Of a DNA stretch of 24,159 nt, positions 1-6,619 are shown in pieces. The DNA is taken from NCBI GenBank assembly GCA_946478985.1, contig CAMLDZ010000043.1:1-24159 (forward strand), written 5' to 3'. Within the stretch, counting starts at the first letter, position 1. Each line of letters opens with the position of its first letter. The position numbers and the translations under genes were made by a program. This DNA comes from an uncultured Solimonas sp. (GTDB taxonomy: Bacteria; Pseudomonadota; Gammaproteobacteria; Nevskiales; Nevskiaceae). The notes below the pieces were generated by a model, which searched no databases, was not told the origin of the DNA, and was given only the letters and a program-made list of their open reading frames with translations.

Positions 1-404
1 CCGCCGGCCTTGGGGTTGTTCGGCATCAGCACCAGATAGCGGCCGGCCAGCGAGATGTAAGTGGTCAGCGCTGCGCCCTTGTTGCCGCGCTCCTCCTTCT
101 CGACCTGGACGATGATTTCCTGGCCTTCCTCGAGTTGCTCGCGCAGGTTGCCGCCGGACTTGCCGTCCTTGAAGTAGGACTTGGCGATTTCCTTGACCGG
201 CAGAAAGCCGTGGCGGTCGGCACCGTAGTCGATGAAGCAGGCTTCCAGCGAGGGTTCGACGCGGGTGATGCGGCCCTTGTAGACGTTGCCCTTTTTCTGC
301 TCGCGGGCAGCAGTCTCGATATCAAGGTCTTGTAGCTTCTGTCCGTCGACAATCGCCACGCGCAGCTCTTCGCGCTGCGTAGCGTTGATCAGTATGCGTT
401 TCAT
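1..404 (-). CDS. rne: Ribonuclease E, N-terminal part (partial)
   Basis: RNase E is the membrane-associated endoribonuclease that starts mRNA decay, processes rRNA and tRNA precursors and scaffolds the degradosome. The first 134 codons are present and the gene runs off the left edge without a stop. The translation begins [20 protein letters not shown] and continues with [53 protein letters not shown] and YLVLMPNNP. This is the start of the RNase E/G fold with the embedded S1 RNA-binding domain, and it matches E. coli RNase E almost motif for motif. The ATG at 404 is the family's usual start; GGGA lies eight bases upstream as a modest ribosome binding site. The gene is divergent from rluC, as in E. 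coli. RNase G is less likely because the MKRxLINA start is typical of RNase E. The catalytic DNase-I-like domain and C-terminal scaffold lie outside the window. Confidence 0.95.
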   Translation of the reverse strand, partial: MKRILINATQREELRVAIVDGQKLQDLDIETAAREQKKGNVYKGRITRVEPSLEACFIDYGADRHGFLPVKEIAKSYFKDGKSGGNLREQLEEGQEIIVQVEKEERGNKGAALTTYISLAGRYLVLMPNNPKAG

Positions 405-480
405 CGTGATGGTCCCATGGAGCGCGCAAGGCGGCGGCGAGGGACGGGGCCGGCATAACGCGGAATTCGCGATTGCTCAT
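322..480 (-). CDS. Candidate leader ORF overlapping the rne start (52 codons)
   Basis: On the minus strand an ATG at 480 is preceded, six bases away, by AAGGA (491-487), a better ribosome binding site than that of rne. The frame stays open for 52 codons, crosses the rne ATG at 404 in another frame and stops at TGA 324-322. The peptide starts [20 protein letters not shown]. It has no recognisable domain, and its second half is simply an out-of-frame reading of rne. Translation of it would interfere with or couple to rne initiation. RNase E in E. coli is known to control its own mRNA through its 5' leader, but by RNA structure rather than by an upstream ORF. This could be a chance ORF. Confidence 0.25.
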   Translation of the reverse strand: MSNREFRVMPAPSLAAALRAPWDHHDETHTDQRYAARRAARGDCRRTEATRP

Positions 481-670
481 GGCGTGTCCTTGCGGCGGTC
501 GCGCGGCAAAAAGTTGTTGACGAGGCCGCAGCGCGGAAATGGCGCCACGGCTGGAATTCGGAGCGGATGCGGGGCTGTTACACTAGCGGCACGCCCTTCA
601 TCTCATTTTTCTTCCGTAACCGTCGATTCGGGAACGGAAAATTTTCGCCCGGACCGACGGATTCCATATT
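405..670. promoter_or_regulatory. Divergent rne/rluC intergenic region, probable rne 5' leader
   Basis: These 266 bases separate the rne and rluC starts. rne genes of gammaproteobacteria usually carry a long structured leader that RNase E itself targets. On the minus strand a CAACAACTTTTTG stretch (about 512-524) is the most U-rich part of the putative leader, and a short CGCG/AATTC/CGCG stem lies near 460-472. For rluC, TACACT at 579-584 is a possible -10 box, but I see no matching -35. No promoter can be called firmly on either strand. Confidence 0.4.
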
Positions 671-1621
671 TTGACACAAGATCGTCCACAAGTCAGATAC
701 GTTTCGATCGGGCCTGGTGAAGATGGGCAGAGAATCGACAATTTCCTGTTGAAACAGCTGCCTGGCGTACCGAAGTCGCATGTCTACCGACTCCTGCGCT
801 CAGGTCAGGTGCGGGTCAACGGCGGTCGCGCCAAGGCCGAGAGAAAACTCGCTTCCGGCGAGGAAGTGCGGATTCCGCCGGTGCGCGATGTCGACAAGAG
901 CCAGGCAGTGCGTCCGCCAGACGCGGTGCTCAACCGCCTGCGCGACGCCATCATTCATGAGGACGAGCACTATCTGGCGCTGACCAAGCCGGCCGGCGTC
1001 GCGGCGCATGCCGGCAGCGGTGTGCCGTACGGCGTCATCGAGGCGGTGCGCGCCTGGAACCGCTACGAATTCGTCGAACTGGTACACCGTCTGGATCGCG
1101 ACACCAGCGGCGTGCTGCTGCTCGCCAAGAGCCGTCCGGCGCTGCTGCGCGGCCAGCGCGCGCTGAAATACGGCGAGGCGGAGAAGCGCTACTTCGCGCT
1201 GCTGATCGGCCGCTGGCGCGGCGAGGACCGCGATGTCGACGCCGCGCTGGCGCGCAGCAAGCTCGCCGGCGGCGAGCGGCGCGTGCAGATCGACGAGGAT
1301 GACGGCAAGCCGTCGAAATCGCGTTTTTCGCCTAAAAGCCGCTATCGTGATGCGACCTTGTGCGAAGTGCAGATCTTCTCCGGGCGCACCCACCAGATTC
1401 GCGTGCATGCGCTGGCGCTCGGCCACCCGGTGGCCGGGGACACCAAGTACGGCGAGCGCGACGACAACAAGCCGCTGCGCGAGATGGGCCTGAAGCGCAT
1501 GTTCCTGCATTCGCACTTCCTCAAGCTGCCGGCGACACCGGAGTTCCGGCCGCTGCTGCTGAACTCGCCGATGCCGGATGAATTGCGCGACGTGCTCGAG
1601 CGCTTGCCCAAGCTGCGCTGA
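671..1621 (+). CDS. rluC: 23S rRNA pseudouridine synthase RluC
   Basis: RluC converts uridines 955, 2504 and 2580 (E. coli numbering) of 23S rRNA to pseudouridine in the large ribosomal subunit. The 316-residue protein has an N-terminal S4 RNA-binding domain (about residues 18-80: RIDNFLLKQLPGVPKSHVYR, then VRVNGGR and EVRIPPVR). A RluA-type catalytic domain follows, with HRLDRDTSGVLL containing the catalytic Asp at residue 142 and the conserved SGRTHQIRVH. The start is a TTG at 671 with no good ribosome binding site. An in-frame stop lies at 617, no ATG or GTG lies between them, and the next possible starts fall inside the S4 domain, so TTG is the only sensible choice. RluC is preferred over RluD because of the N-terminal sequence, the rne neighbour and the typical length. 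The HAD phosphatase gene follows after 11 bases, suggesting one transcript. Confidence 0.93.
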   Translation: MTQDRPQVRYVSIGPGEDGQRIDNFLLKQLPGVPKSHVYRLLRSGQVRVNGGRAKAERKLASGEEVRIPPVRDVDKSQAVRPPDAVLNRLRDAIIHEDEHYLALTKPAGVAAHAGSGVPYGVIEAVRAWNRYEFVELVHRLDRDTSGVLLLAKSRPALLRGQRALKYGEAEKRYFALLIGRWRGEDRDVDAALARSKLAGGERRVQIDEDDGKPSKSRFSPKSRYRDATLCEVQIFSGRTHQIRVHALALGHPVAGDTKYGERDDNKPLREMGLKRMFLHSHFLKLPATPEFRPLLLNSPMPDELRDVLERLPKLR

Positions 1622-1632
1622 GCGTACCGTCC

Positions 1633-2310
1633 ATGGATCGCGTCAAGCTGATCATCTTTGACTGGGATGGCACGCTCGCCGATTCGGCGGCGATGATCGT
1701 CGGCAGCATGCAGCGCGCGATCGCGCTGCTTGATCTGCCGCCGCGCGACGATCAGCAGGTTCGCGAGCTGATCGGGCTGGGGCTCGACGAGGCCTTGCAG
1801 GCGCTGTATCCGGATGCCGATGTCGTCGCCCTGCGACAACTGCTGGAAAACTACCGCCGGCAATGGCTCGGCGCGGGCGCGGGCGCGGCCGAGGCCGCCC
1901 TGTTCGCCGGCGGCTTGTCGGCATTGCAGGCCTTGCGCGGCGACGGTTTCCACCTCGCGATCGCCACCGGCAAGAGCCGTCGCGGTCTGGACCGCTCGCT
2001 CAGGCATCACGTCGAAGTGCGTGATCTGATCCGTGCCTCGCGCACCGCCGACGAGACGCGCTCCAAGCCGGACCCCTTGATGCTGACCGAGCTGCTCGCG
2101 CACGCCGGTTTGCAGGCGCATGAAGCGCTGATGGTCGGTGACACCGAGTTCGACGTGGCGATGGCAGTCTCGATCGGCATGCCGGCCGTCGGCGTGACCT
2201 GCGGCGTGCACGCGCCCGAACGCCTGCGGCAGGCCGGGGCACTGGCCTTGCTGGACCAGGTCGCTGATCTGCCGGGCTGGTTGGCCGCCGCGCGCGGCTA
2301 CGGCAACTGA
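1633..2310 (+). CDS. HAD-superfamily phosphatase, Gph-like
   Basis: This 225-residue protein is a haloacid dehalogenase-type phosphatase of the phosphoglycolate phosphatase (Gph) branch. All four HAD motifs are visible: FDWDGTLAD with nucleophile Asp10 and acid/base Asp12; IATGK (motif II Thr); the motif III Lys in RSKPDPLML; and MVGDTEFDVAMA (motif IV, Mg2+-binding acidic residues). An alpha-helical C1 cap (about residues 18-90) sits between motifs I and II. The substrate cannot be read from sequence; phosphoglycolate, pyrophosphate or another small phosphomonoester are all possible. It starts with ATG 11 bases after rluC, an association seen in many proteobacteria, and is probably co-transcribed with it. 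Its last 13 bases overlap the convergent yceF gene. Confidence 0.88.
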   Translation: MDRVKLIIFDWDGTLADSAAMIVGSMQRAIALLDLPPRDDQQVRELIGLGLDEALQALYPDADVVALRQLLENYRRQWLGAGAGAAEAALFAGGLSALQALRGDGFHLAIATGKSRRGLDRSLRHHVEVRDLIRASRTADETRSKPDPLMLTELLAHAGLQAHEALMVGDTEFDVAMAVSIGMPAVGVTCGVHAPERLRQAGALALLDQVADLPGWLAAARGYGN

Positions 2311-2321
2311 AAGCCGGCGCG
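2291..2321. other. Hairpin at the convergent HAD/yceF stop codons
   Basis: CGCGCGGCT (2291-2299) can pair with AGCCGGCGCG (2312-2321) with one bulged G and a 12-base loop that contains the HAD stop codon. It lies on the 13-bp tail-to-tail overlap of the two genes. There is no T-tract on either side, so it is not a classical intrinsic terminator, but it could protect or separate the two 3' ends. Confidence 0.35.
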
Positions 2322-2885
2322 CCGCAGCAGCGTACTGGTGGCGATCAGCGGCAGACCGATCAACGCGGTCGGATCCTCGCTGTCGATCGCTTCGAACAGG
2401 GTGATGCCGTAGCCCTCGCACTTGAAGCTGCCGGCGCAGTCGAGCGCCGGCTCGGCGGCGACATAACGCGCGATGGCGTTTTCGTCGAGCTGGCGGAACC
2501 GTACCGTGGTGATATCGAGCATTTCGAAGCGCTGACCCTGGCCCAGCAGCGCCACCGCCGTGAGGAACTGCACGCGGCGACCGGAGCAAAGCGCCAGCTG
2601 CCGACGTGCCGACGCGACATCGCCGGGCTTGCCGAGCAGCTCGCCGCCGTCGAGCGCGGCGATCTGGTCCGAGCCGAGAATCCAGGCCTGCGGATGCTGC
2701 GCGGCCAGCGCGCCGGCCTTGACGCGGGCCAGCCGCCGCACCAGCGCCGCGGCGGCTTCGCCCGGCAACGGTGTTTCGTCGGCTGCCGAGGCCTGGGCGG
2801 TGAAGGGCAGGCGCAGCCTGCCGAGCAATTCGGCGCGATAGCGCGACGCAGACGCAAGGATCAGCTCGGGTTCCACATTAATCAT
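2298..2885 (-). CDS. yceF: Maf-family nucleotide pyrophosphatase YceF
   Basis: Maf proteins hydrolyse modified or non-canonical nucleoside triphosphates to monophosphates; the YceF branch prefers 7-methyl-GTP. The 195-residue protein shows the family signature LILASASRYRAELLGRL (residues 8-24), the ADETPLPGE segment, GSDQIAALDG with the catalytic Asp, the GKP motif, and AGSFKCEGYGITLFEAIDSE with LIGLPLIA near the C terminus. AGSFKCEGYGITLFE is specific to the YceF rather than the YhdE (dTTP) branch. Its place next to yceD, divergent from yceD-rpmF-plsX, is the same as in E. coli. The ATG at 2885 is the first start; a GTG four codons into the protein is a weaker alternative. Its 3' end overlaps the convergent HAD gene by 13 bases. 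Confidence 0.93.
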   Translation of the reverse strand: MINVEPELILASASRYRAELLGRLRLPFTAQASAADETPLPGEAAAALVRRLARVKAGALAAQHPQAWILGSDQIAALDGGELLGKPGDVASARRQLALCSGRRVQFLTAVALLGQGQRFEMLDITTVRFRQLDENAIARYVAAEPALDCAGSFKCEGYGITLFEAIDSEDPTALIGLPLIATSTLLRRAGFQLP

Positions 2886-2893
2886 TGAATTCT

Positions 2894-2922
2894 TTGACTC
2901 TTGGCGGTCGCGTCACTATCAT
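2894..2922 (+). promoter_or_regulatory. Sigma70 promoter of yceD-rpmF-plsX
   Basis: TTGACT (2894-2899) and TATCAT (2917-2922) are separated by exactly 17 bases and lie about 40 bases upstream of the yceD ATG. Each hexamer matches the consensus at five of six positions. It is the best-formed plus-strand promoter in the window and fits constitutive expression of a ribosomal protein operon. The -35 box lies within a few bases of the divergent yceF start. Confidence 0.7.
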
Positions 2923-2961
2923 GCGCGACCCTTTTCGGGGCCCGATCAACAGGCTGGACGC

Positions 2962-3486
2962 ATGCCGGTTCCGCAGACAGTCAGAGTGACGGCAGCGATG
3001 GCGCAGCGGCAAGCGTATCGCGGCGATTTGCCCTTCGACAGCATGCCGCGCTTGCGCGAAACGCTGGCGCATGGCGAAGGCGCCCTGCAGATCGATCTGC
3101 AGGCTGGCAAGGAACGCGGGCGCGAACGTCTGCGCGGCACGGTGCGCGGCGAGCTGCCACTGGTCTGCAGCCGCTGCGAGCAGGTTTTCACCTGGCCGCT
3201 GGATGTGACGCTGGACCTCTGTCTGGTCCATAGCGAAGAGGAAGAGCAGGCCGTGTTGCATGACACGGACCCGTATGTCGTGGCTGACGACAGCCTGCCG
3301 CTGCGAGAGCTCGTCGAGGACGAGACGCTGCTGGCGCTGCCGATGCTGCCGCGCTGCGAATCATGCGAAAATGCAGTACAGGCCGCGCCGACAGCTTCGG
3401 CGGACGACGCGGCAAGCCGGGGGGAAGCCCCGGCCGAAGGGCCCTTTGCGGCATTAAAGAAGCAGCTGAAAAGCAAACAGCAGTAG
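2962..3486 (+). CDS. yceD: YceD (DUF177) family protein, ribosome-associated
   Basis: YceD/DUF177 proteins are small, widely conserved in bacteria and plastids and linked to 23S rRNA accumulation; the biochemical role is not settled. The 174-residue protein has the family's central motif LPLVCSRCEQVFTWPLDV (about residues 67-84) and a second Cys pair, CESCE (about 133-137), so a four-Cys metal site is plausible. The acidic region LPLRELVEDETLLALPMLP follows the usual pattern, and the C terminus GPFAALKKQLK matches the PFxxLxxLK ending of E. coli YceD. It is the first gene after the 2894-2922 promoter. rpmF follows after 26 bases, and this gene pair is almost universal in proteobacteria. Confidence 0.9.
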   Translation: MPVPQTVRVTAAMAQRQAYRGDLPFDSMPRLRETLAHGEGALQIDLQAGKERGRERLRGTVRGELPLVCSRCEQVFTWPLDVTLDLCLVHSEEEEQAVLHDTDPYVVADDSLPLRELVEDETLLALPMLPRCESCENAVQAAPTASADDAASRGEAPAEGPFAALKKQLKSKQQ

Positions 3487-3512
3487 GGCCGTAAAGCCCG
3501 ACGGAGTGCACC

Positions 3513-3713
3513 ATGGCAGTTCAAGATTCCAAGAAGTCGCGTCAGTACCGTGGCCATCGCTACGCCCAGTGGAAGAACAAGGCGCAGGCTCCGGCCCTGT
3601 CGACCGATCCGACTTCCGGTGAGACGCACCTGCGTCATCACGTGACCGCCGACGGTTACTACCGCGGCAAGAAGGTCATCGACAAGTCGCCGGCGGCCGA
3701 CACCGCCGAATAA
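3513..3713 (+). CDS. rpmF: 50S ribosomal protein L32
   Basis: L32 is a small basic protein of the large ribosomal subunit. The 66-residue product starts [16 protein letters not shown] and contains the diagnostic [22 protein letters not shown]. It lacks the four zinc-binding cysteines found in some L32 proteins, so this is a C-minus form like that of E. coli. It is somewhat longer than E. coli L32 (57 residues) because of a C-terminal tail, [15 protein letters not shown] ribosome binding site sits seven bases upstream of the ATG. The gene lies between yceD and plsX with short gaps, so the three are probably one operon. Confidence 0.97.
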   Translation: MAVQDSKKSRQYRGHRYAQWKNKAQAPALSTDPTSGETHLRHHVTADGYYRGKKVIDKSPAADTAE

Positions 3714-3726
3714 CGAGCGCGCGGGC

Positions 3727-4779
3727 ATGCCGTTATCGGCTCCCGTTGTTCTCGCCATCGACGCCATGAGCGGCGACCACGGCCTGCAAATGGCCGTGGA
3801 CGCCGCTTTACTCGTTCTGGGTGAAAAGCCTGCGCTGCAGTTGATTCTCGTCGGCGACGAGCACGAACTCGGCGTGGCGCTGTCGCGTCGCCGTCCGGCA
3901 GCCAGGGTCCGCGAGCGTATCCGCGTCGAGCACGCCAGCGAAGTCGTCGGCATGGACGAATCGCCGTCGAAGGCGTTGCGCAACAAGAAAGATTCATCGA
4001 TGCGCGTCGCGATCAATCTGGTCCGCGACCGGCGCGCCCATGCGGCCGTCTCCGCCGGCAACACCGGCGCGCTGATGGCGACCGCCAAGTTCGTTCTCAA
4101 GACGCTGCCCGGCATCGACCGGCCGGCGATCATTTCACAGATCCCCTCGGTCAACGGCCACGTCCACATGCTGGATCTCGGCGCCAATGCGCAATGCACG
4201 GCCGAGCAGTTGTTTCAGTTCGCGGTGATGGGCTCGGCCTTCGTCACCGCCGTGCGCGGCGTCGAGCGGCCGCGGGTGGCCTTGCTCAACATCGGCGAGG
4301 AAGAGATCAAGGGTAACGAGGTCATCAAGCAGACGGCGCAGCAGCTGCAGACCTCGGCGCTCAACTATGTCGGCTATGTCGAAGCCGACGGCATCTTCTT
4401 CCGCGACGTCGACGTGGTGGTCTGCGACGGTTTTACCGGCAACATCGCGCTGAAGTCGGGCGAGGGCGTCGCCAAGATGATCCGCCAGTTCCTGCGCGAG
4501 GAATTCAGCCGATCCGCGCTGACCAAGTTGGCGGCGCTGGCCGCCATGCCGGTGCTCAAAGCGCTCGGCGGCCGTGTCGATCCGCGCAACTACAACGGCG
4601 CCACTTTCGTGGGCTTGAGCGGCCTGGTCGTCAAGTCGCATGGCAGCGCCGACGCGCAGGCTTTCGCCTCGGCGATCAAGGTTGCGCTGCGCGAGGTCGA
4701 GCACGAGGTGCCGACGCGGACGATGCGCCTGCTCGAAGCCACGCTGCCCCCTTCTCCCGGGCTGGCGTCGACCGGCTAG
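3727..4779 (+). CDS. plsX: Phosphate acyltransferase PlsX
   Basis: PlsX makes acyl-phosphate from acyl-ACP and phosphate, the acyl donor for PlsY in phospholipid synthesis; it is a peripheral enzyme at the inner membrane. The 350-residue protein begins VVLAIDAMSGDHGL, where most homologues read DAMGGD. It continues with VSAGNTGALMATAKF, LDLGANAQCTAEQLFQFAVMG, LLNIGEEEIKGNE, FRDVDVVVCDGFTGNIALKSGEG and NYNGATFVGLSGLVVKSHGSA, all family hallmarks. The ATG at 3727 must be the start because the next ATG falls inside DAMSGD. It follows rpmF by 13 bases and is the third gene of the yceD operon. In E. coli and Pseudomonas fabH and fabD come next; here the following gene is glk. Confidence 0.96.
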   Translation: MPLSAPVVLAIDAMSGDHGLQMAVDAALLVLGEKPALQLILVGDEHELGVALSRRRPAARVRERIRVEHASEVVGMDESPSKALRNKKDSSMRVAINLVRDRRAHAAVSAGNTGALMATAKFVLKTLPGIDRPAIISQIPSVNGHVHMLDLGANAQCTAEQLFQFAVMGSAFVTAVRGVERPRVALLNIGEEEIKGNEVIKQTAQQLQTSALNYVGYVEADGIFFRDVDVVVCDGFTGNIALKSGEGVAKMIRQFLREEFSRSALTKLAALAAMPVLKALGGRVDPRNYNGATFVGLSGLVVKSHGSADAQAFASAIKVALREVEHEVPTRTMRLLEATLPPSPGLASTG

Positions 4780-4804
4780 CCGCCGCGGGTTCAGCGAGGC
4801 TGGC

Positions 4805-4810
4805 TAGAAT
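4805..4810 (+). promoter_or_regulatory. Likely -10 box for glk
   Basis: TAGAAT lies between plsX and glk. No recognisable -35 hexamer stands 16-18 bases upstream. A transcript starting about seven bases downstream would begin near 4817, leaving a 37-base leader before the ATG at 4854, or about 7 bases before the alternative GTG at 4824. Confidence 0.4.
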
Positions 4811-4853
4811 CCTGCGAGCTGGCGTGCTCGCCGATTCACCTCTGCCAAGTCCC

Positions 4854-5843
4854 ATGCCCGAGTCTCAAGCATCCAATGGCCCCCTGCTGGTGGCCGACAT
4901 CGGCGGCACCAACGCGCGCTTCGCGCTGGCCGAACGCCACGCCGGCGGCATCGCGCTGCAGCATCCGCTGGAACTACCGGCCGTCGAGTTCGCGAGCCCC
5001 GCTGCTGCCGCGCGCCATTACCTCGATCGGCATGCCGCTGCACTGAAACAGCTGCCAACGCGAGCCGTGTTCGCAGTGGCGTCGCCGGTTACCGCCGACC
5101 GCATCCAGTTCACCAACAGCCCGTGGAGCTTCTCGGCCGCCGCGCTGCGCGAAGAACTGCAGCTGCAACAATTTGACGTCATCAATGACTTCGCGGCGAT
5201 CGGCCATGCCATCGCCGCACTGGCCGCGCAGGATCTGCGCGCGATCGGCGAGGTCGCAGCCGCGCCGATCAAGCCGGACGGTCGCTACGTGGTGCTGGGC
5301 CCCGGTACCGGTCTCGGTGTCTGCGGCCTGCTGCGCGTGCAGGGTCGTTCGGTGGTGCTCGAAACCGAGGGCGGTCATGTCGGCTTTGCGCCGACGGACG
5401 CGCGTGAACTGGAGGTGCTGCGCGTCCTGCTGCGCCGTTACCCGCGCGTTTCAGCCGAGCGCCTGCTCTCCGGACCAGGCCTGCTCAATCTGCACGGCGC
5501 GCTGTGCGAACTCGACGGCGTCACCGAGGCCGCCGACACGCCCGCAGCGGTGAGCGCATGGGCGGCGTACGATCCGCAGAGCCGCGCAGCGGAAGCCGTA
5601 GCACGCTTCGCCGAACTGCTCGGCAGCTTTGCCGGCGACATGGTGCTGGCGCACGGCGCCTGGGATGGCGTCTATCTGGCCGGCGGAATCACCGCAAAAC
5701 TGCTGCCTTCGATCGAGGCCGGCGGCTTTCGTACCCGCTTCGAAAGCAAGGGCCGCTTTCAGCCGCTGTTGCAGGGCGTGCCCGTGACTGCGCTGCTGCA
5801 TCCGCAGCCTGGCCTGCTGGGCGCCGCCGCTTATGGCGGCTGA
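4854..5843 (+). CDS. glk: Glucokinase
   Basis: Glk phosphorylates glucose with ATP to glucose 6-phosphate in the cytoplasm. The protein matches the E. coli-type (Pfam Glucokinase) family: LLVADIGGTNARFALAE (phosphate-1 loop) at the N terminus, TNSPWSFSAAALREEL, then DVINDFAAIGHAI with the catalytic Asp. Next come VLGPGTGLGVCGLL, LETEGGHVGFAP (sugar-binding Glu/Gly/His), RVSAERLLSGPGLLNLHGAL and GVYLAGGITAKLLP. The ATG at 4854 gives 329 residues, close to the family norm. A GTG at 4824 would add ten unconserved residues. Neither start has a clear ribosome binding site. The gene sits where fabH usually follows plsX and has its own -10 box, so it may be transcribed separately. Its stop is two bases from that of the convergent TauE-family gene. 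Confidence 0.94.
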   Translation: MPESQASNGPLLVADIGGTNARFALAERHAGGIALQHPLELPAVEFASPAAAARHYLDRHAAALKQLPTRAVFAVASPVTADRIQFTNSPWSFSAAALREELQLQQFDVINDFAAIGHAIAALAAQDLRAIGEVAAAPIKPDGRYVVLGPGTGLGVCGLLRVQGRSVVLETEGGHVGFAPTDARELEVLRVLLRRYPRVSAERLLSGPGLLNLHGALCELDGVTEAADTPAAVSAWAAYDPQSRAAEAVARFAELLGSFAGDMVLAHGAWDGVYLAGGITAKLLPSIEAGGFRTRFESKGRFQPLLQGVPVTALLHPQPGLLGAAAYGG

Positions 5844-5854
5844 GCTCAGCCGCC
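5835..5854. repeat. Perfect 20-bp palindrome across two convergent stop codons
   Basis: The sequence GGCGGCTGAG followed by CTCAGCCGCC is an exact inverted repeat centred between 5844 and 5845. It contains the glk stop (TGA 5841-5843), the stop of the convergent TauE-family gene (TGA read as TCA, 5846-5848) and the last two Gly codons of each. RNA from either strand would form the same GC-rich hairpin at its 3' end. There is no T-tract, so it is not a standard terminator. Confidence 0.6.
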
Positions 5855-6619
5855 GAGCGCGTTAGCGATCAGACTGGCACCCATCAGCAGGGTCAGTGTC
5901 TCGAATGCGCGCTTGATGAAGCGATTGCCCTTGAGCAGGCCGAGGTGCGAGCCGAAGTAGCCGCCGGCCAGCCCGCCGATCACCAGCGCCGCGATCCAGT
6001 GCCAGGCGACCGGGCCGCTGAGGCCGGCGGTGATGGCGCCGGCGCTATTCCACGCCAGGCCGACCATCAGCATGGTGTAGGCCACGGCCCGGCGGTAGTC
6101 GAGGCCGAACCAGCTGAGGAACAGCAGCGTGGCGAATACTCCGGGACCGGACGGCACCAGGCCGGTCAGCCAGCCGACTACGAACACCATCGCGCCGCCG
6201 AGCCACAGGCCGCGGCCGCTGAGGTTGCGCGGCGCGGCGTGCAGGCCCAGCTGCGGCCGCAGGATCGAGTAGATGCCCAGGCCGATGTTGATCAGGCCGA
6301 AGACGATCTTGCCGCCGTGGTCCGGAATGCTCAGCGCCAGCTGCGTGCCGCCGATCACGCCGGGCAGGCCGAGCACGGTGCACAGCGCCAGGAAGCGCCA
6401 GTCGTGTCCGGGCTCGCGCAACTGCCGCGCCGTGGCACCGACACCGAGGGCGACCACCGCGACTTTGTGCGTGGCGATCGCTGCCGCCAGCGGCAGGCCC
6501 AGCAGCACCAGCGCCGGAAACTGCACCAGCCCGGCACCGCCGCCTGCGAGTGCGGAGAAGAAGCTCGCCAGAAAACCGACGCCGAGCAGCAGCGCCTGTT
6601 CCAGCCACTCCATACTCAC
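5846..6619 (-). CDS. TauE/SafE-family membrane transporter
   Basis: This is a polytopic inner-membrane protein of the TauE/SafE (DUF81) family, some members of which export sulfite, sulfoacetate or related anions. The substrate here is unknown. The 257 residues form about eight hydrophobic segments in two halves. The first half has the family pattern FLASFFSALAGGGAGLVQFPALVLLGLP with AIATHKVAV; the second has VVGWLTGLVPSGPGVFATLLFLSWFGLDYRRAVAYTMLMVG and GGLAGGYFGSHLGLLKG. A GTG at 6619 would overlap the gspF stop as GTGA; an ATG at 6613, two bases after the stop, is equally plausible. Either way translation is coupled to gspF, so it appears to be the last gene of the gsp operon. No direct role in secretion is known to me. 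Confidence 0.87.
   Translation of the reverse strand: MSMEWLEQALLLGVGFLASFFSALAGGGAGLVQFPALVLLGLPLAAAIATHKVAVVALGVGATARQLREPGHDWRFLALCTVLGLPGVIGGTQLALSIPDHGGKIVFGLINIGLGIYSILRPQLGLHAAPRNLSGRGLWLGGAMVFVVGWLTGLVPSGPGVFATLLFLSWFGLDYRRAVAYTMLMVGLAWNSAGAITAGLSGPVAWHWIAALVIGGLAGGYFGSHLGLLKGNRFIKRAFETLTLLMGASLIANALGG

Noticed and set aside
401..418. Five-codon ORF (MGPSR) ending with an ATGA overlap on the rne start
   Set aside because: No ribosome binding site and too short to judge; the 480-322 frame is the better leader ORF candidate.
286..720. 144-codon plus-strand frame across rne start and the rluC upstream region
   Set aside because: It overlaps both the RNase E start and the rluC start in wrong frames and has no domain or ribosome binding site.
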